Positions 8,308-18,893 of a stretch of 45,241 nt of DNA are shown in pieces. Numbering within the stretch: position 1 is the stretch's first letter; each line of letters starts with the position of its first letter. This DNA comes from Caballeronia turbans (GTDB lineage: Bacteria; Pseudomonadota; Gammaproteobacteria; Burkholderiales; Burkholderiaceae). Location: the NCBI GenBank assembly GCA_001544655.2, contig FCOD02000041.1, positions 1 through 45,241 on the forward strand. The letters are read 5' to 3'. The position numbers were made by a program, and so were the translations under genes. The notes under the pieces were generated by a model, which was given only the letters and a program-made list of their open reading frames with translations, was not told the origin of the DNA and made no database searches.

Positions 8308-8736
8308 GTGTTCCAAGGGGCGTCGGCGCTGACGCTCGATGCGAAAGGGCGGATGTCGGTTCCGTCGCGCTATCGGGAAGCGCTGCAAGGGCAGGCAGAG
8401 GGCCGGGTGACGCTCACGAAGAGCCCGGATGGATGCCTGTTGCTCTTTCCTCGCCCGGAGTGGGAAGTCTTTCGCGCCAAGGTCGCCGCGCTTCCGATGG
8501 AAGCCATGTGGTGGCGGCGCATCTTTCTCGGTAATGCAATGGATGTCGAACTCGACAGCGCCGGGCGCGTGCTGGTCTCGCCCGAGCTGCGTGCTGCCGC
8601 GTCGCTGGAAAAAGAGGTGACCTTGCTCGGCATGGGCGCGCACTTCGAGTTGTGGGATTCGCAGACCTACGCGGCGAAGGAAGCGGCGGCGATGGCGCAG
8701 GGCATGCCCGAAGCGCTGAAGAATTTCACTTTCTGA
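8308..8736 (+). CDS. mraZ: Transcriptional regulator MraZ
   Basis: This 142-aa DNA-binding protein is made of two SpoVT/AbrB-like half domains. The paired DxxxR motifs are at residues 11-15 (DAKGR) and 83-87 (DSAGR), as expected for the family that assembles into a ring. The start is GTG 8308, preceded by GGGGAGAGGG; it gives the conserved [14 protein letters not shown] beginning. MraZ represses its own dcw operon by binding the repeated boxes just upstream. It is the first gene of the cluster and is followed after 16 nt by rsmH. Confidence 0.95.
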   Translation: MFQGASALTLDAKGRMSVPSRYREALQGQAEGRVTLTKSPDGCLLLFPRPEWEVFRAKVAALPMEAMWWRRIFLGNAMDVELDSAGRVLVSPELRAAASLEKEVTLLGMGAHFELWDSQTYAAKEAAAMAQGMPEALKNFTF

Positions 8737-8752
8737 CGCGGCGCTGAAGAAC

Positions 8753-9706
8753 ATGGCGAATTCGTCGGGAAAAGAGCTGCAGCACCGCACGGTGCTGCTG
8801 AAGGAAGCGGTGGATGGGCTGATCACGCGCACGGACGGCATCTATATAGATGGCACTTTCGGGCGCGGCGGTCATAGCCGGGCGATCTTGCAACGGTTGG
8901 GGGAAGCGGGGCAGCTCATCGCCTTCGACAAGGATCCTCTTGCGATCGCCACGGCACAACAGATTCACGACTCGCGTTTTTCGATCGTGCACGACAGCTT
9001 CGCGGCTTTGCGCGATGCGGCGAACGAGCGCGGTGTCGGGCGGGTGTCGGGCGTGTTGCTGGATCTTGGCGTGTCGTCGCCGCAGGTGGACGACCCGGAG
9101 CGCGGCTTCAGCTTCCGCGCAGAAGGTCCGCTCGACATGAGGATGGATCCGACTCGCGGCGAGTCGGCGGCCGAGTGGCTCGCACGGGCTACGGTGCAGG
9201 AAATCACGGAGGTCATCAGAGATTATGGGGAAGAACGGTTTGCTTTTCAGATTGCAAAGGCGCTTGTTGCTCGCCGGGCAGAGTCCGACCGTCTTGGGCC
9301 TCTCGACAGCACGAGCGAGCTTGCCGAAATCGTGGGTCACGTCGTCAAAACCCGTGAAAAGGGCAAGGACCCGGCAACTCGCACCTTTCAGGCTATACGG
9401 ATTCACGTCAATCAAGAGCTTGCGGAGCTGCAAGTAGTACTCGAGTCGGCATTGGCATTATTGGAGCAAGGGGGGCGGCTGGTCGTGATCAGCTTTCATT
9501 CACTCGAAGACCGGATCGTCAAGCGGTTCATGCAGGCGCACGCGAGCGCGCCGGCGGTGGACCGTCGCTTGCCGATCCGCGCGGTCGATCTGCCCAGCCC
9601 GCCGCTGCGTGTGGTCGGCCGCGTGTTTCCGAGCGATGCCGAAGTCGCCGACAACCCGCGCGCGCGGTCCGCGGTGATGCGTATCGCTGAGCGGATCGCC
9701 CCATGA
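8753..9706 (+). CDS. rsmH: 16S rRNA (cytosine1402-N4)-methyltransferase
   Basis: This 317-aa SAM-dependent enzyme (MraW) methylates N4 of C1402 in the ribosomal P site. The SAM-binding segment [12 protein letters not shown] lies near residues 31-42, and a second acidic motif IAFDKDP near 60. [10 protein letters not shown] (about 101-110) and the late [12 protein letters not shown] motif are characteristic. The length matches the E. coli enzyme (313 aa). It overlaps ftsL by ATGA, so FtsL translation is coupled to it. Confidence 0.96.
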   Translation: MANSSGKELQHRTVLLKEAVDGLITRTDGIYIDGTFGRGGHSRAILQRLGEAGQLIAFDKDPLAIATAQQIHDSRFSIVHDSFAALRDAANERGVGRVSGVLLDLGVSSPQVDDPERGFSFRAEGPLDMRMDPTRGESAAEWLARATVQEITEVIRDYGEERFAFQIAKALVARRAESDRLGPLDSTSELAEIVGHVVKTREKGKDPATRTFQAIRIHVNQELAELQVVLESALALLEQGGRLVVISFHSLEDRIVKRFMQAHASAPAVDRRLPIRAVDLPSPPLRVVGRVFPSDAEVADNPRARSAVMRIAERIAP

Positions 9707-10047
9707 ACCGTCTCAATATCTTCCTGCTGATCGTCGTGCTCGGGTGCGCGCTGTCGGTCGTCAGCTCCACGAACCAGCAGCGGGAGATCTTCATCGACTT
9801 GCAGCGGGCGCAGTCGCAGGAGCGCCAACTTCAGCAGGATTACGCGCAGTTGCAGTATCAGCAGAGCGCGCTCTCGAAGACGTCGCGCATCGAGCAGTTG
9901 GCCACTAACTCACTGAAAATGCAGCCCGTGACGACCGGCCGCACGCAATATCTCACCTACGACACGGCGACCGGCAAGGCCGCCGACGCACCCATGCCGC
10001 CGCCGCTGCCGGCGTCGGCGCCGCCTGCACGCGGAGCCAAGCGATGA
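9703..10047 (+). CDS. ftsL: Cell division protein FtsL
   Basis: This 114-aa bitopic inner-membrane protein of the divisome has a short cytoplasmic start, a membrane helix at about residues 4-20 ([15 protein letters not shown]), and a periplasmic coiled coil (about 25-75) rich in Gln, Glu and Leu. It ends in a Pro/Ala-rich tail. It forms the FtsQLB complex and activates FtsWI. It overlaps both neighbours by ATGA. Sequence identity is low in this family, so the call rests on size, topology and position between rsmH and ftsI. Confidence 0.92.
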   Translation: MNRLNIFLLIVVLGCALSVVSSTNQQREIFIDLQRAQSQERQLQQDYAQLQYQQSALSKTSRIEQLATNSLKMQPVTTGRTQYLTYDTATGKAADAPMPPPLPASAPPARGAKR

Positions 10048-11900
10048 AAAAATCCGCGAAGCAGAAAGACGTCGCTCATACGCCGAACCCGCTGCTCGCC
10101 GTGCGCCTGCCGATGTGGCGCTCGAAGTTCGTCGTATTCCTGCTTTTTATGGCGTTTGTCGCCCTCGCCGCACGCGCGTTCTGGATTCAGGGGCCTGGCA
10201 ACGCGTTCTTCAAGAAGCAGGGGGAGAGCCGCTATCAGCGCACGCTCGAAATGCCGGCGACGCGCGGCCAGATTCGCGACCGTAACGGCCTTGTGCTTGC
10301 GACGAGCCTGCCGGTGAAGGCCATCTGGGCGATTCCCGAGGCCGTGCCGAACGATCTCGGCGCGGACAAATTCGCGCAACTGTCCAAACTGCTCGAAATG
10401 CCGGAAAAAGAGTTGCGCGCGAAGCTCTCGATGGACAAGACCTTCGTCTACGTGAAGCGGCAGGTGCCGCTCGAAGTCGCGCAGAAAGTCGCCGCGCTCG
10501 ACATTCCTGGCATCTATTCGCGCGGCGAATACAAGCGCTTTTACCCGGAAGGCGAAATCACCGCGCACCTGATCGGCTTTACTAATATTGAAGACAAGGG
10601 ACAGGAAGGCGTCGAACTCGGCGACCAGAACGTTCTCGCCGGCACGCCGGGCATGCGCCGCGTCATCAAGGACCGTATGGGCCACATCGTCGAGGACGTC
10701 GACGAGCAAGTCGTGCCGCACAATGGTACGGATGTCGAACTCTCGATCGACAGCAAGATTCAGTACATCGCGTACACGAACCTGAAAGCGGCCGTCGAGA
10801 AGTCGAAGGCGAAGGCAGGCGCGGCGATCGTGATCGACGTGAAAACGGGCGAGGTGCTCGCGCTCGTCAACTATCCCACTTACAACCCGAACGACCGCTC
10901 GCGCATGACGGGCGAGCAGTTGCGCAACCGCATTCTGACGGACACGTTCGAGCCGGGCTCGATCATGAAGCCGTTCACCGTTTCGCTCGCGCTCGATCTG
11001 CATCGCGTGACGCCGAATACGCTCGTCGAAACGGGTGGCGGCGTGTTCGTCCTCGACGGGGCGCGCATCACGGACGATTCCGGGTTCGGCACGCTCACGG
11101 TCGGCGGCGTGATTCAGAAGTCGAGCAATATCGGCGCGACCAAAATTGCGATGCAATTGCGTCCTGAGGAAATGTGGAACATGTACACGAGCATCGGGCT
11201 CGGTCAGGCGCCGAAGGTCGGTTTTCCGGGCGCCGTGACAGGACGCCTGCGGCCGTGGAAAAGCTGGCGGCGCATCGAGCAGGCGACGATGTCCTATGGT
11301 TACGGCTTGTCCGCGTCGCTGTTTCAGCTTGCGCGCGCGTACACCGCGATCGCCAACGACGGCACCATTCTGCCGGTCTCGATTTTCCGCACGCCCGGCG
11401 ATCAGCCGCCGATCGGTCAGCAGGTATTCTCGCCGACGACCGCGCGCCAAGTGCGCGCGATGCTCGAAACCGTGACGGCGAAGGGCGGCACGTCGCCGGA
11501 TGCGGCCGTGGCGGGCTATCGCGTCGGCGGCAAGTCGGGCACGGCGTACAAGCACGGCGGTCACGGCTACGACCATTCCAAGTACCGCGCATCGTTCGTC
11601 GGCATGGGGCCGATGCCGAATCCGCGCATCGTCGTGGCGGTGTCCGTCGACGAGCCGACGGTCGGCAGCCACTTCGGCGGTCAGGTATCGGGTCCGGTGT
11701 TCTCGGGCATCGTCGGCGACACGCTGCGCGCGCTCAACGTGCCGCCCGACATGCCGGTCAAGCAGATGGTCGTGACGGACGATTCGAACGCCGCCGCACA
11801 ACCGGCAGCCCAGCAGCCGGCGAACAGGAATAACGTGAACACCGCGAAGAAAGTCGCGGTGTCCAGCAACACGAAGACGCACCCGGGAGTCGTGCGATGA
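10044..11900 (+). CDS. ftsI: Peptidoglycan D,D-transpeptidase FtsI (PBP3)
   Basis: This 618-aa class B penicillin-binding protein cross-links septal peptidoglycan in the periplasm. An N-terminal membrane anchor spans about residues 31-48, and the dimerisation/pedestal domain begins with MPATRGQIRDRNG. The transpeptidase domain has all three active-site motifs: Ser306-x-x-Lys309 (SIMK), Ser360-Ser361-Asn362, and Lys497-Ser-Gly-Thr500. The C-terminal 50 residues are Ala/Gln/Asn-rich and probably disordered. It works with FtsW, encoded further down the cluster. ATGA overlaps with ftsL and murE show coupling. Confidence 0.97.
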   Translation: MKKSAKQKDVAHTPNPLLAVRLPMWRSKFVVFLLFMAFVALAARAFWIQGPGNAFFKKQGESRYQRTLEMPATRGQIRDRNGLVLATSLPVKAIWAIPEAVPNDLGADKFAQLSKLLEMPEKELRAKLSMDKTFVYVKRQVPLEVAQKVAALDIPGIYSRGEYKRFYPEGEITAHLIGFTNIEDKGQEGVELGDQNVLAGTPGMRRVIKDRMGHIVEDVDEQVVPHNGTDVELSIDSKIQYIAYTNLKAAVEKSKAKAGAAIVIDVKTGEVLALVNYPTYNPNDRSRMTGEQLRNRILTDTFEPGSIMKPFTVSLALDLHRVTPNTLVETGGGVFVLDGARITDDSGFGTLTVGGVIQKSSNIGATKIAMQLRPEEMWNMYTSIGLGQAPKVGFPGAVTGRLRPWKSWRRIEQATMSYGYGLSASLFQLARAYTAIANDGTILPVSIFRTPGDQPPIGQQVFSPTTARQVRAMLETVTAKGGTSPDAAVAGYRVGGKSGTAYKHGGHGYDHSKYRASFVGMGPMPNPRIVVAVSVDEPTVGSHFGGQVSGPVFSGIVGDTLRALNVPPDMPVKQMVVTDDSNAAAQPAAQQPANRNNVNTAKKVAVSSNTKTHPGVVR

Positions 11901-13441
11901 GCGCGCAGGCCCGACAGAGCAAAATGCAAAAGGATGTATCACATGCCGTTCAGTGGCTGCGCGCGCACGCGCGGCCCGAGGCGCAACTGCACGCCGACAC
12001 GCGCTCGCTCAAAAGCGGCGACGTGTTCCTCGCCTATGCGGTGGATGGCGCGGACAACCGCCCGTATCTCGACGCCGCGCTCGCCGCGGGCGCGGCCGCG
12101 GCGCTCTATCAGCCGGAGAGGTTCGCGGGCAAGCCCGATCAATCGAAAACGCTCGCCGTGAAGGCGCTGAACGAGCTCGCGGGCCCGATCGCGTCCGCGT
12201 GGTACGGCGAGCCGACGGCATCGATGCTGACCGTCGGCGTGACAGGCACGAACGGCAAGACCTCGTGCAGCCAGTGGATCGCCACGGCGTTGACGGCGCT
12301 CGGCCGCCCGTGCGCGATCGTCGGCACGCTCGGCATCGGCATGCCGGGCAAGCTCGTACATAGCGGCTTCACCACGCCCGACGCGCCGCAATTGCAGCGC
12401 AATCTCGCGCAATTGAAGGCGCAGGGCGCGGAAGGCGTAGCAATGGAAGTGTCGTCGCATGCGCTGCACCAGGGCCGCGTGAATGGCGTCGATTTCGACG
12501 TCGCCATTTTCACGAATCTCACGCAGGATCATCTCGATTACCACGGCACCTTCGACGCCTACGAAGCAGCGAAAGCGCGTCTCTTCGCGTGGCCGTCGCT
12601 CAAGACGGCAATCGTCAATCGCGACGATGCGGCGGGTCGGCGTCTGATCGAATCGCTGCGCGGCAACGTGCGCACGATCGCCTATGGCGTCGAAATGCCC
12701 GCCGATGCCGCGCCGAGCGCCGACGCGAAGCTGCTCGCGACGCAGGTCCGCGCGACCGCGACGGGTACAGCGTTTCATTTGTCGTCCGACTGGGGCGAAG
12801 CCGATGTCGAAGTGGGCACGCTCGGCACATTCAACGTGGGCAATCTGCTTTCCGTGCTCGGCGTGCTGCTCGAAGTCGGCGTGCCGTTCGATGCCGCCAT
12901 CGCGCGCATCGAGAAGCTCGAATCCGTCAACGGACGCATGGAGCGCCTCGGCGGACGCATTCAGAGCGATGAGCCGCTCGTCGTGATCGACTACGCCCAC
13001 ACGCCCGACGCGCTCGACAAAACGCTCACCGCGCTGCGCCCGATCGCGCAGGCGCGCGGCGGCGAGCTCGTCTGCATGTTCGGCTGCGGCGGCGACCGCG
13101 ATGCGACCAAGCGTCCGCTCATGGGCGCGATCGCGGAGCGTCTCGCGGATCAGGTCGTCATCACGAGCGACAACCCGCGCAGCGAAGATCCGCAAGCCAT
13201 CATCGATCAGATCGCAGCCGGAATGACCGACGCCGCCAAAGCCCGCCGCATCGAGGACCGTGCGAGCGCGATCCTGCAGGCGATCCGCTCGGCGGCGCGG
13301 GAGGATGTCGTCGTGCTCGCCGGGAAAGGACACGAAGCCACGCAGGAAATCATGGGCAAGAAGCGCGCGTTCTCGGATCAGGATCACGCGCGGCTCGCAC
13401 TTGCCGCGCGCGCCACGCAACAGCGCGGAGGTGGCGAATGA
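11897..13441 (+). CDS. murE: UDP-MurNAc-L-Ala-D-Glu:meso-diaminopimelate ligase
   Basis: This 514-aa cytoplasmic Mur ligase adds the third stem residue using ATP. The P-loop is TGTNGKTS at residues 116-123. DNPR at 425-428 is the signature of meso-DAP specificity, in contrast to Lys-type enzymes. The central domain carries the MEVSSHAL motif, whose equivalent region holds the catalytic residues, and the C-terminal domain contains GKGHE. The start overlaps the ftsI stop by ATGA and the end overlaps murF the same way. Confidence 0.96.
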   Translation: MSAQARQSKMQKDVSHAVQWLRAHARPEAQLHADTRSLKSGDVFLAYAVDGADNRPYLDAALAAGAAAALYQPERFAGKPDQSKTLAVKALNELAGPIASAWYGEPTASMLTVGVTGTNGKTSCSQWIATALTALGRPCAIVGTLGIGMPGKLVHSGFTTPDAPQLQRNLAQLKAQGAEGVAMEVSSHALHQGRVNGVDFDVAIFTNLTQDHLDYHGTFDAYEAAKARLFAWPSLKTAIVNRDDAAGRRLIESLRGNVRTIAYGVEMPADAAPSADAKLLATQVRATATGTAFHLSSDWGEADVEVGTLGTFNVGNLLSVLGVLLEVGVPFDAAIARIEKLESVNGRMERLGGRIQSDEPLVVIDYAHTPDALDKTLTALRPIAQARGGELVCMFGCGGDRDATKRPLMGAIAERLADQVVITSDNPRSEDPQAIIDQIAAGMTDAAKARRIEDRASAILQAIRSAAREDVVVLAGKGHEATQEIMGKKRAFSDQDHARLALAARATQQRGGGE

Positions 13442-14868
13442 CGATGTTCACCTTGCGCGAAGCCACCGCGATGATTCCCGGCGCCGTTCTTAAGGGCGAC
13501 GAAAACGTGGCTATCGAACGCATCGTCACGGACAGCCGTGGCGTTCAGGCCGGTGACCTGTTCGTCGCGGTGCGGGGCGATCGCTTCGATGCGCATGATT
13601 TCCTCGATCAGGTGGCAAAGAGCGGCGCGGCTGCGGCGCTCGTGTCACGCGACCCGAGCAACGCTGATGCCTGGCCACTTCCTGTCATCAAGGTAAAGGA
13701 CACGCGCGCCGCACTCGGTGCGCTGGCGCACGGCTGGCGTACGCGCTTCACGATGCCGCTCGTCGCCGTCACGGGCAGCAACGGCAAGACGACGGTCAAG
13801 GAGATGATCGCGTCGATTTTCGCGGCCGCGGTCGGCGAGCAATCGCGTCTCGCGACCGCTGGCAACTTCAACAACGACATCGGCCTGCCGCTCACGCTGT
13901 TCCGTCTGAACACGTCGCACAAGCTCGCGGTGGTCGAGCTCGGCATGAATCATCCGGGCGAAACGGAAGTGCTCGGCAAGATCGCCGCGCCGGACGTCGC
14001 CGTCGTCAACAACGCGCAGCGTGAGCATCAGGAGTTCATGGCGACGGTCGAAGCGGTCGCGCTAGAGCACGCGTCGGTGATTCACGCGCTCGGTGAAACG
14101 GGTACGGCCGTGTTTCCCGCCGACGATCAATACGCCGTCTTCTGGCGCACGGCCGCGACGGGCAACCCGATCATCGACTTCGCGCTCACGGACGACGCGT
14201 CGAAGGCAGCCGTCACCGGCATGCTCGAAGGCACGACGGTGCGCATGCAGACGCCGCAAGGCGCGCTCGATGTCGCGTTGAACGTGCTCGGCGAACACAA
14301 TGCGCGCAACGCAATGGCCGCGACCGCAGCCGCGCTCGCCGCGGGCGTTTCGCTCGATGCGATCAAGCGCGGCCTCGAATCCTTCCAGCCGGTGAAGGGC
14401 CGTCTGCAGGTGAAGCGCGCGATCCTCGGCGCGCTCGCAGGCGCGATCGTCATCGACGACACGTACAACTCGAATCCCGATTCGATGCGCGCCGCGATCG
14501 ACGTGCTCGCATCGCAGGCAGCACCTCGCGTGCTCGTGATGGGCGACATGGGCGAAGTCGGCGAGGAAGGTCCGGCGTTTCATCGCGAAGTCGGCGCGTA
14601 TGCGGCCGAGCGCGGTATCGATGCGCTCTTCGCGCTCGGCGCAGCCAGTGTCGATGCGGTGAACGCATTCAACGCCAGCGCATCGAAGCAAACCGCGGCG
14701 CATTTCGGTGACGTCACCGAAATGGTCGCCGCACTCGAACGCGCAGGTTACGGCAGCAACGCAACGTATCTCGCGAAAGGCTCGCGCTTCATGAAGATGG
14801 AGCGCGTAGTGGACGCCTTGACGACTTCCCAACAATCCGCTGCGGGCAGTGCGCCCGCGGCACATTGA
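13438..14868 (+). CDS. murF: UDP-MurNAc-tripeptide:D-alanyl-D-alanine ligase
   Basis: This 476-aa cytoplasmic enzyme adds D-Ala-D-Ala to finish UDP-MurNAc-pentapeptide. The N-terminal MurF domain has DSRGVQAGDLFVA. The ATP-binding loop is VTGSNGKTTVKE near residue 120, then the NNDIGLPLTL substrate motif, ELGMNHPGE, and DDTYNSNPDSM in the C-terminal domain. It has the normal length for the family. The dipeptide substrate comes from Ddl, encoded later in the same cluster. It follows murE by ATGA overlap and precedes mraY by 23 nt. Confidence 0.96.
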   Translation: MTMFTLREATAMIPGAVLKGDENVAIERIVTDSRGVQAGDLFVAVRGDRFDAHDFLDQVAKSGAAAALVSRDPSNADAWPLPVIKVKDTRAALGALAHGWRTRFTMPLVAVTGSNGKTTVKEMIASIFAAAVGEQSRLATAGNFNNDIGLPLTLFRLNTSHKLAVVELGMNHPGETEVLGKIAAPDVAVVNNAQREHQEFMATVEAVALEHASVIHALGETGTAVFPADDQYAVFWRTAATGNPIIDFALTDDASKAAVTGMLEGTTVRMQTPQGALDVALNVLGEHNARNAMAATAAALAAGVSLDAIKRGLESFQPVKGRLQVKRAILGALAGAIVIDDTYNSNPDSMRAAIDVLASQAAPRVLVMGDMGEVGEEGPAFHREVGAYAAERGIDALFALGAASVDAVNAFNASASKQTAAHFGDVTEMVAALERAGYGSNATYLAKGSRFMKMERVVDALTTSQQSAAGSAPAAH

Positions 14869-14891
14869 TTCACTGAAAGAGAAGGACCAGC

Positions 14892-16061
14892 ATGCTACTC
14901 GCACTCGCGCAATGGCTCCAGAATGACGCCAGCTTCATGCGCGTGTTTACCTACATCACGTTCCGCGCCGTGGGCGCCACGGCGACGGCGCTTTTGATCG
15001 GCCTGGTTTGCGGCCCGTGGGTCATCCGCAAGCTGAGCGCGCTCAAAGTCGGCCAGGCCGTGCGCAAGGACGGCCCGCAGACGCACCTCGTCAAGTCCGG
15101 CACGCCGACGATGGGCGGCGTGCTCATTCTCATCGGCATCGCGGTGTCGACGCTGCTGTGGGCCGACCTCACGAACCGCTTCGTGTGGATCGTGATGCTC
15201 GTCACCTTTGGCTACGGCGTGATCGGCTGGGTGGATGACTATCGCAAGGTCGTGCACAAGGATCCTCGCGGCATGTCCTCGCGTGAGAAGTATTTCTGGC
15301 AATCGGTGATCGGCATTTTCGCGGCCGTTTATCTCGCGTTCAGCGTCTCGGAGGCGAACAACGCGCGCGTGTTCGATCTCTTCATGGCGTGGGTGAAGAG
15401 CGGCCTGTCGATGGGCCTGCCCGCGCGCGCAGACTTGATGCTGCCGTTCCTCAAGTCGATCACCTATCCGCTCGGCGTGTGGGGCTTCATCGCGATGACG
15501 TATTTCGTGATCGTCGGTTCGAGCAACGCGGTGAATCTCACCGATGGTCTCGACGGTCTCGTCATCATGCCGGTCGTGCTCGTGGGCGCGTCGCTCGGCG
15601 CGTTCGCGTACGTGATGGGCAGTTCGGTTTATTCGAAATATCTGTTGTTCCCGCACATTCCCGGCGCGGGCGAACTTTTGATCTTTTGTTCCGCAATGGG
15701 GGGCGCGGGTCTCGCGTTTCTCTGGTACAACACGCACCCCGCGCAAGTCTTCATGGGCGATGTCGGCGCGCTCGCGCTCGGCGGCGCGCTAGGCACGATC
15801 GCGGTGATCGTCCGTCAGGAGATCGTGCTCTTCATCATGGGCGGCATCTTCGTCGCGGAAACGCTTTCCGTGATGCTGCAGGTCTTCTGGTTCAAGTTCA
15901 CGAAGCGCCGCTACGGCGAAGGCCGGCGTTTCTTCAAGATGGCGCCGCTGCATCACCACTACGAGTTGTCCGGCTGGACCGAGACGCAAGTGGTCGTGCG
16001 CTTCTGGATCATCACGTTGATGCTGTGTCTCTTCGGCTTGTCGACGCTCAAGTTGCGTTGA
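14892..16061 (+). CDS. mraY: Phospho-N-acetylmuramoyl-pentapeptide-transferase
   Basis: This 389-aa polytopic inner-membrane enzyme moves phospho-MurNAc-pentapeptide to undecaprenyl phosphate, making lipid I. About ten hydrophobic segments are visible. Catalytic motifs are present in order: GGVLIL near residue 75, VDDYRKV near 116, NLTDGLDGL near 218, [12 protein letters not shown] near 288, and APLHHHYE near 354. The length matches beta-proteobacterial MraY, which is longer than the E. coli protein (360 aa). An AGAGAAGGA ribosome site precedes the start. Confidence 0.96.
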   Translation: MLLALAQWLQNDASFMRVFTYITFRAVGATATALLIGLVCGPWVIRKLSALKVGQAVRKDGPQTHLVKSGTPTMGGVLILIGIAVSTLLWADLTNRFVWIVMLVTFGYGVIGWVDDYRKVVHKDPRGMSSREKYFWQSVIGIFAAVYLAFSVSEANNARVFDLFMAWVKSGLSMGLPARADLMLPFLKSITYPLGVWGFIAMTYFVIVGSSNAVNLTDGLDGLVIMPVVLVGASLGAFAYVMGSSVYSKYLLFPHIPGAGELLIFCSAMGGAGLAFLWYNTHPAQVFMGDVGALALGGALGTIAVIVRQEIVLFIMGGIFVAETLSVMLQVFWFKFTKRRYGEGRRFFKMAPLHHHYELSGWTETQVVVRFWIITLMLCLFGLSTLKLR

Positions 16062-16107
16062 TCTTTTTGCGGTTTCGCGGTTTCAGGTTTTCGGGAAAGG
16101 TAAAGCG

Positions 16108-17619
16108 ATGTTTGGCGAGAAGTTTGTCGGTCGGCAAAGTCCGATGGTGCTCGTGCTGGGACTGGGTGAATCCGGTCTGGCGATGGCGCGCTGGTGCGCC
16201 AGGCACGGTTGCCGCCTGAAGATCGCCGACACGCGCGAAACGCCGCCGAATCTTTCCGAACTCGCGGTTCACAAGATCGATGCGGACTTCATCGGCGGGG
16301 CGTTCACGCCCGCATTGCTCGATGGCGGCATCGAACTCGTTGCGATCAGCCCGGGGCTTTCGCCGCTCGCGCCGGAGCTCGCGCCGTTGATCGCCGCAGC
16401 AAAGGAACGCGGTATTCCCGTGTGGGGCGAACTGGAACTCTTCGCGCAGGCGCTCGCCGGACTGGGCGCGAACGGTTATGCGCCGAAGGTCATCGCGATC
16501 ACCGGCACGAACGGCAAAACCACGACCACCGCGCTTGCCGGTCTTTTGTGCGAGCGTGCGGGCAAGTCGGTCGCGGTCGCGGGCAACATCAGCCCGTCGA
16601 TGCTCGACAAACTGACCGAAGCGATCGATCAAACCGCCCTCCCGGATGTCTGGGTGCTCGAACTGTCCAGCTTCCAGCTCGAAACCGCGCATTCCTTCGC
16701 ACCGCACGCGGCCGCGGTGCTCAACATCACGCAGGATCATCTCGACTGGCACGGTGGCCTGGACGCGTATGCCGCCGCGAAGGGCCGCATTTTCGGATTG
16801 CGCACGACGCGCGTGCTGAACCGTGACGACGCCCGCACGATGGCGCTCGCGAAGAACATCGCGCAGGACCGCGTCGTGACGTTCGGGCTGAACGAGCCGT
16901 GTCATGTCGGTGACTATGGTTTGCTGCGCGACAACGGCATGACGTGGCTCGCCATCGGCGTCGATCGCGACGCCGCCGATGAACCCTCGCCGTCGCGTCG
17001 CCGCAAGCAGGAAGTCAGCGAGCCGAACGTCGTCTCGAAGCGACTGATGCCTGTCGATGCGCTGCGTATTCGCGGGCTTCACAACGCGGCGAACGCGCTT
17101 GCGGCGCTCGCGCTCGCGCGTGCGATCGATCTCCCGCTCGCCGCGCTGTTGCACGGCCTGCGCGAGTATCGCGGTGAGCCGCATCGCGTGGAAGTGATTG
17201 CGCAGATCGACGGCGTCGATTACGTCGACGACAGCAAGGGCACCAACGTCGGCGCGACGGTGGCCGCGCTCGATGGACTCGCGCAGCGCATCGTGCTGAT
17301 CGCTGGTGGCGACGGCAAGGGCCAGGACTTTTCGCCGCTCGAAGCGCCGGTCGCACGCTGGGCGCGCGCGGTCATGCTGATCGGCCGCGACGCGCCGCGC
17401 ATTCGCGAAACGCTCGCATCGACGGGCGTCGTGCTCGAAGACCACGCGACGCTCGAAGCCGCGACGAATGCCGCCGCGCGCATCGCGGAAGCCGGCGACG
17501 CCGTGTTGCTCTCGCCCGCGTGCGCGAGCCTCGACATGTTCAGGAACTACGCACACCGCGCCGACGTGTTTCGCAGCGCGGTCGAAGATATCGCCGCCGC
17601 GCGGGGAGTGATGCTATGA
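16108..17619 (+). CDS. murD: UDP-MurNAc-L-alanine:D-glutamate ligase
   Basis: This 503-aa cytoplasmic Mur ligase adds D-Glu. It has an N-terminal Rossmann-like domain (LVLGLGESG near 15), the P-loop [11 protein letters not shown] near residue 131, the central ELSSFQLE motif, and HRVE plus [10 protein letters not shown] in the C-terminal domain. It is about 65 residues longer than E. coli MurD. Part of the excess is a charged, Ser/Arg-rich insert around residues 286-313 between the central and C-terminal domains. The gap after mraY is 46 nt. The end overlaps ftsW by ATGA. Confidence 0.95.
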   Translation: MFGEKFVGRQSPMVLVLGLGESGLAMARWCARHGCRLKIADTRETPPNLSELAVHKIDADFIGGAFTPALLDGGIELVAISPGLSPLAPELAPLIAAAKERGIPVWGELELFAQALAGLGANGYAPKVIAITGTNGKTTTTALAGLLCERAGKSVAVAGNISPSMLDKLTEAIDQTALPDVWVLELSSFQLETAHSFAPHAAAVLNITQDHLDWHGGLDAYAAAKGRIFGLRTTRVLNRDDARTMALAKNIAQDRVVTFGLNEPCHVGDYGLLRDNGMTWLAIGVDRDAADEPSPSRRRKQEVSEPNVVSKRLMPVDALRIRGLHNAANALAALALARAIDLPLAALLHGLREYRGEPHRVEVIAQIDGVDYVDDSKGTNVGATVAALDGLAQRIVLIAGGDGKGQDFSPLEAPVARWARAVMLIGRDAPRIRETLASTGVVLEDHATLEAATNAAARIAEAGDAVLLSPACASLDMFRNYAHRADVFRSAVEDIAAARGVML

Positions 17620-18893
17620 GCTGGTCGGACCGCTTCGGATCGAAACTCACGGGCCAGCGCAACGCGATGCCGAGCGACTCGCTCGCGGGCCGCTCGAATT
17701 CCGGCACGCGCGGCGGCATTTCGAGCGCGGTGAACGGCGTGCGTCCCGCGCGCTCGCGCATGCTCGACTACGACTATTCGCTGCTCTGGGTGATGATCTC
17801 GCTGCTCGGTCTGGGCATCGTGATGGTGTACTCGGCGTCGATCGCGATGCCCGATTCTCCGAAGTACGCGAGCTACCGCGACTATCACTTCCTCGTGCGC
17901 CACCTGATCTCGATTACGACGGCGCTCGTCGGCGCGATCATCGCGTTCAAGATCCCGATCAAGACCTGGGAAAAATACGCGCCGAAGCTGTTTCTCTTCG
18001 CGCTGGTGTTGCTGGTCATCGTGCTGATTCCGCACGTCGGCAAAGGCGTGAACGGCGCGCGCCGCTGGATTCCGCTCGGCATCACGAACATGCAGCCGTC
18101 GGAAATCATGAAGCTCGCGGTGACGATCTACGCCGCGAACTACACCGTGCGCAAGCAGGAATTCATGCACAGCTTCGGCAAGGGCTTCCTGCCGATGGCG
18201 GTGGCGGTCGGCGCGGTCGGCGCGCTTTTGCTGCTCGAACCCGATATGGGCGCGTTCATGGTGATCGCCGCCATCGCGATGGGCGTGCTGTTCCTCGGCG
18301 GCGTCAATGGCAAGCTGTTCGGCGGACTGGTGGCGACGGCGGTGGGCACGTTCACGTTGCTCGTGTGGGCATCGCCGTGGCGTCGCGAGCGAATCTTCGC
18401 TTACCTCGATCCGTGGGACGACCGTTACGCGCAAGGCAAGGCGTACCAGTTGACGCACTCGCTCATCGCGTTCGGACGCGGGGAGTGGTTCGGCGTCGGA
18501 CTCGGTGGCAGCGTCGAAAAGCTCAACTATCTTCCGGAAGCGCATACCGACTTCATTCTTGCCGTGATCGGCGAGGAGCTTGGTTTCGTCGGCGTGATTT
18601 GCGTGATCCTGCTGTTCTACTGGATCGTGCGCCGCGCGTTCGAGATCGGCCGTCAGGCGCTCGCGCTCGATCGCACGTTCGCCGGTCTGATGGCGAAGGG
18701 CGTGGGAATCTGGTTCGGCGCGCAGACGTTCATCAACATGGGCGTGAATCTCGGCCTCCTGCCGACCAAGGGTCTTACGCTGCCGCTCGTCAGCTACGGC
18801 GGCTCGGGCATTTTGCTGAACTGCGTCGCGCTGGCTGTCTTGCTGCGCGTGGATTACGAGAATCGGGTTCTCATGCGCGGAGGAAAAGTATGA
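17616..18893 (+). CDS. ftsW: Septal peptidoglycan glycosyltransferase FtsW (SEDS family)
   Basis: This 425-aa inner-membrane protein polymerises lipid II at the septum together with FtsI. The start at 17616 overlaps the murD stop (ATGA). It gives a cytoplasmic N-terminus of about 50 residues rich in Ser, Gly and Arg, followed by about ten membrane spans. SEDS motifs are visible: GARRWIPLG with the following MQPSE, the loop with [13 protein letters not shown] and [22 protein letters not shown], and the late [12 protein letters not shown]. An in-frame start further upstream would only lengthen the overlap with murD and was not used. Confidence 0.96.
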   Translation: MSWSDRFGSKLTGQRNAMPSDSLAGRSNSGTRGGISSAVNGVRPARSRMLDYDYSLLWVMISLLGLGIVMVYSASIAMPDSPKYASYRDYHFLVRHLISITTALVGAIIAFKIPIKTWEKYAPKLFLFALVLLVIVLIPHVGKGVNGARRWIPLGITNMQPSEIMKLAVTIYAANYTVRKQEFMHSFGKGFLPMAVAVGAVGALLLLEPDMGAFMVIAAIAMGVLFLGGVNGKLFGGLVATAVGTFTLLVWASPWRRERIFAYLDPWDDRYAQGKAYQLTHSLIAFGRGEWFGVGLGGSVEKLNYLPEAHTDFILAVIGEELGFVGVICVILLFYWIVRRAFEIGRQALALDRTFAGLMAKGVGIWFGAQTFINMGVNLGLLPTKGLTLPLVSYGGSGILLNCVALAVLLRVDYENRVLMRGGKV

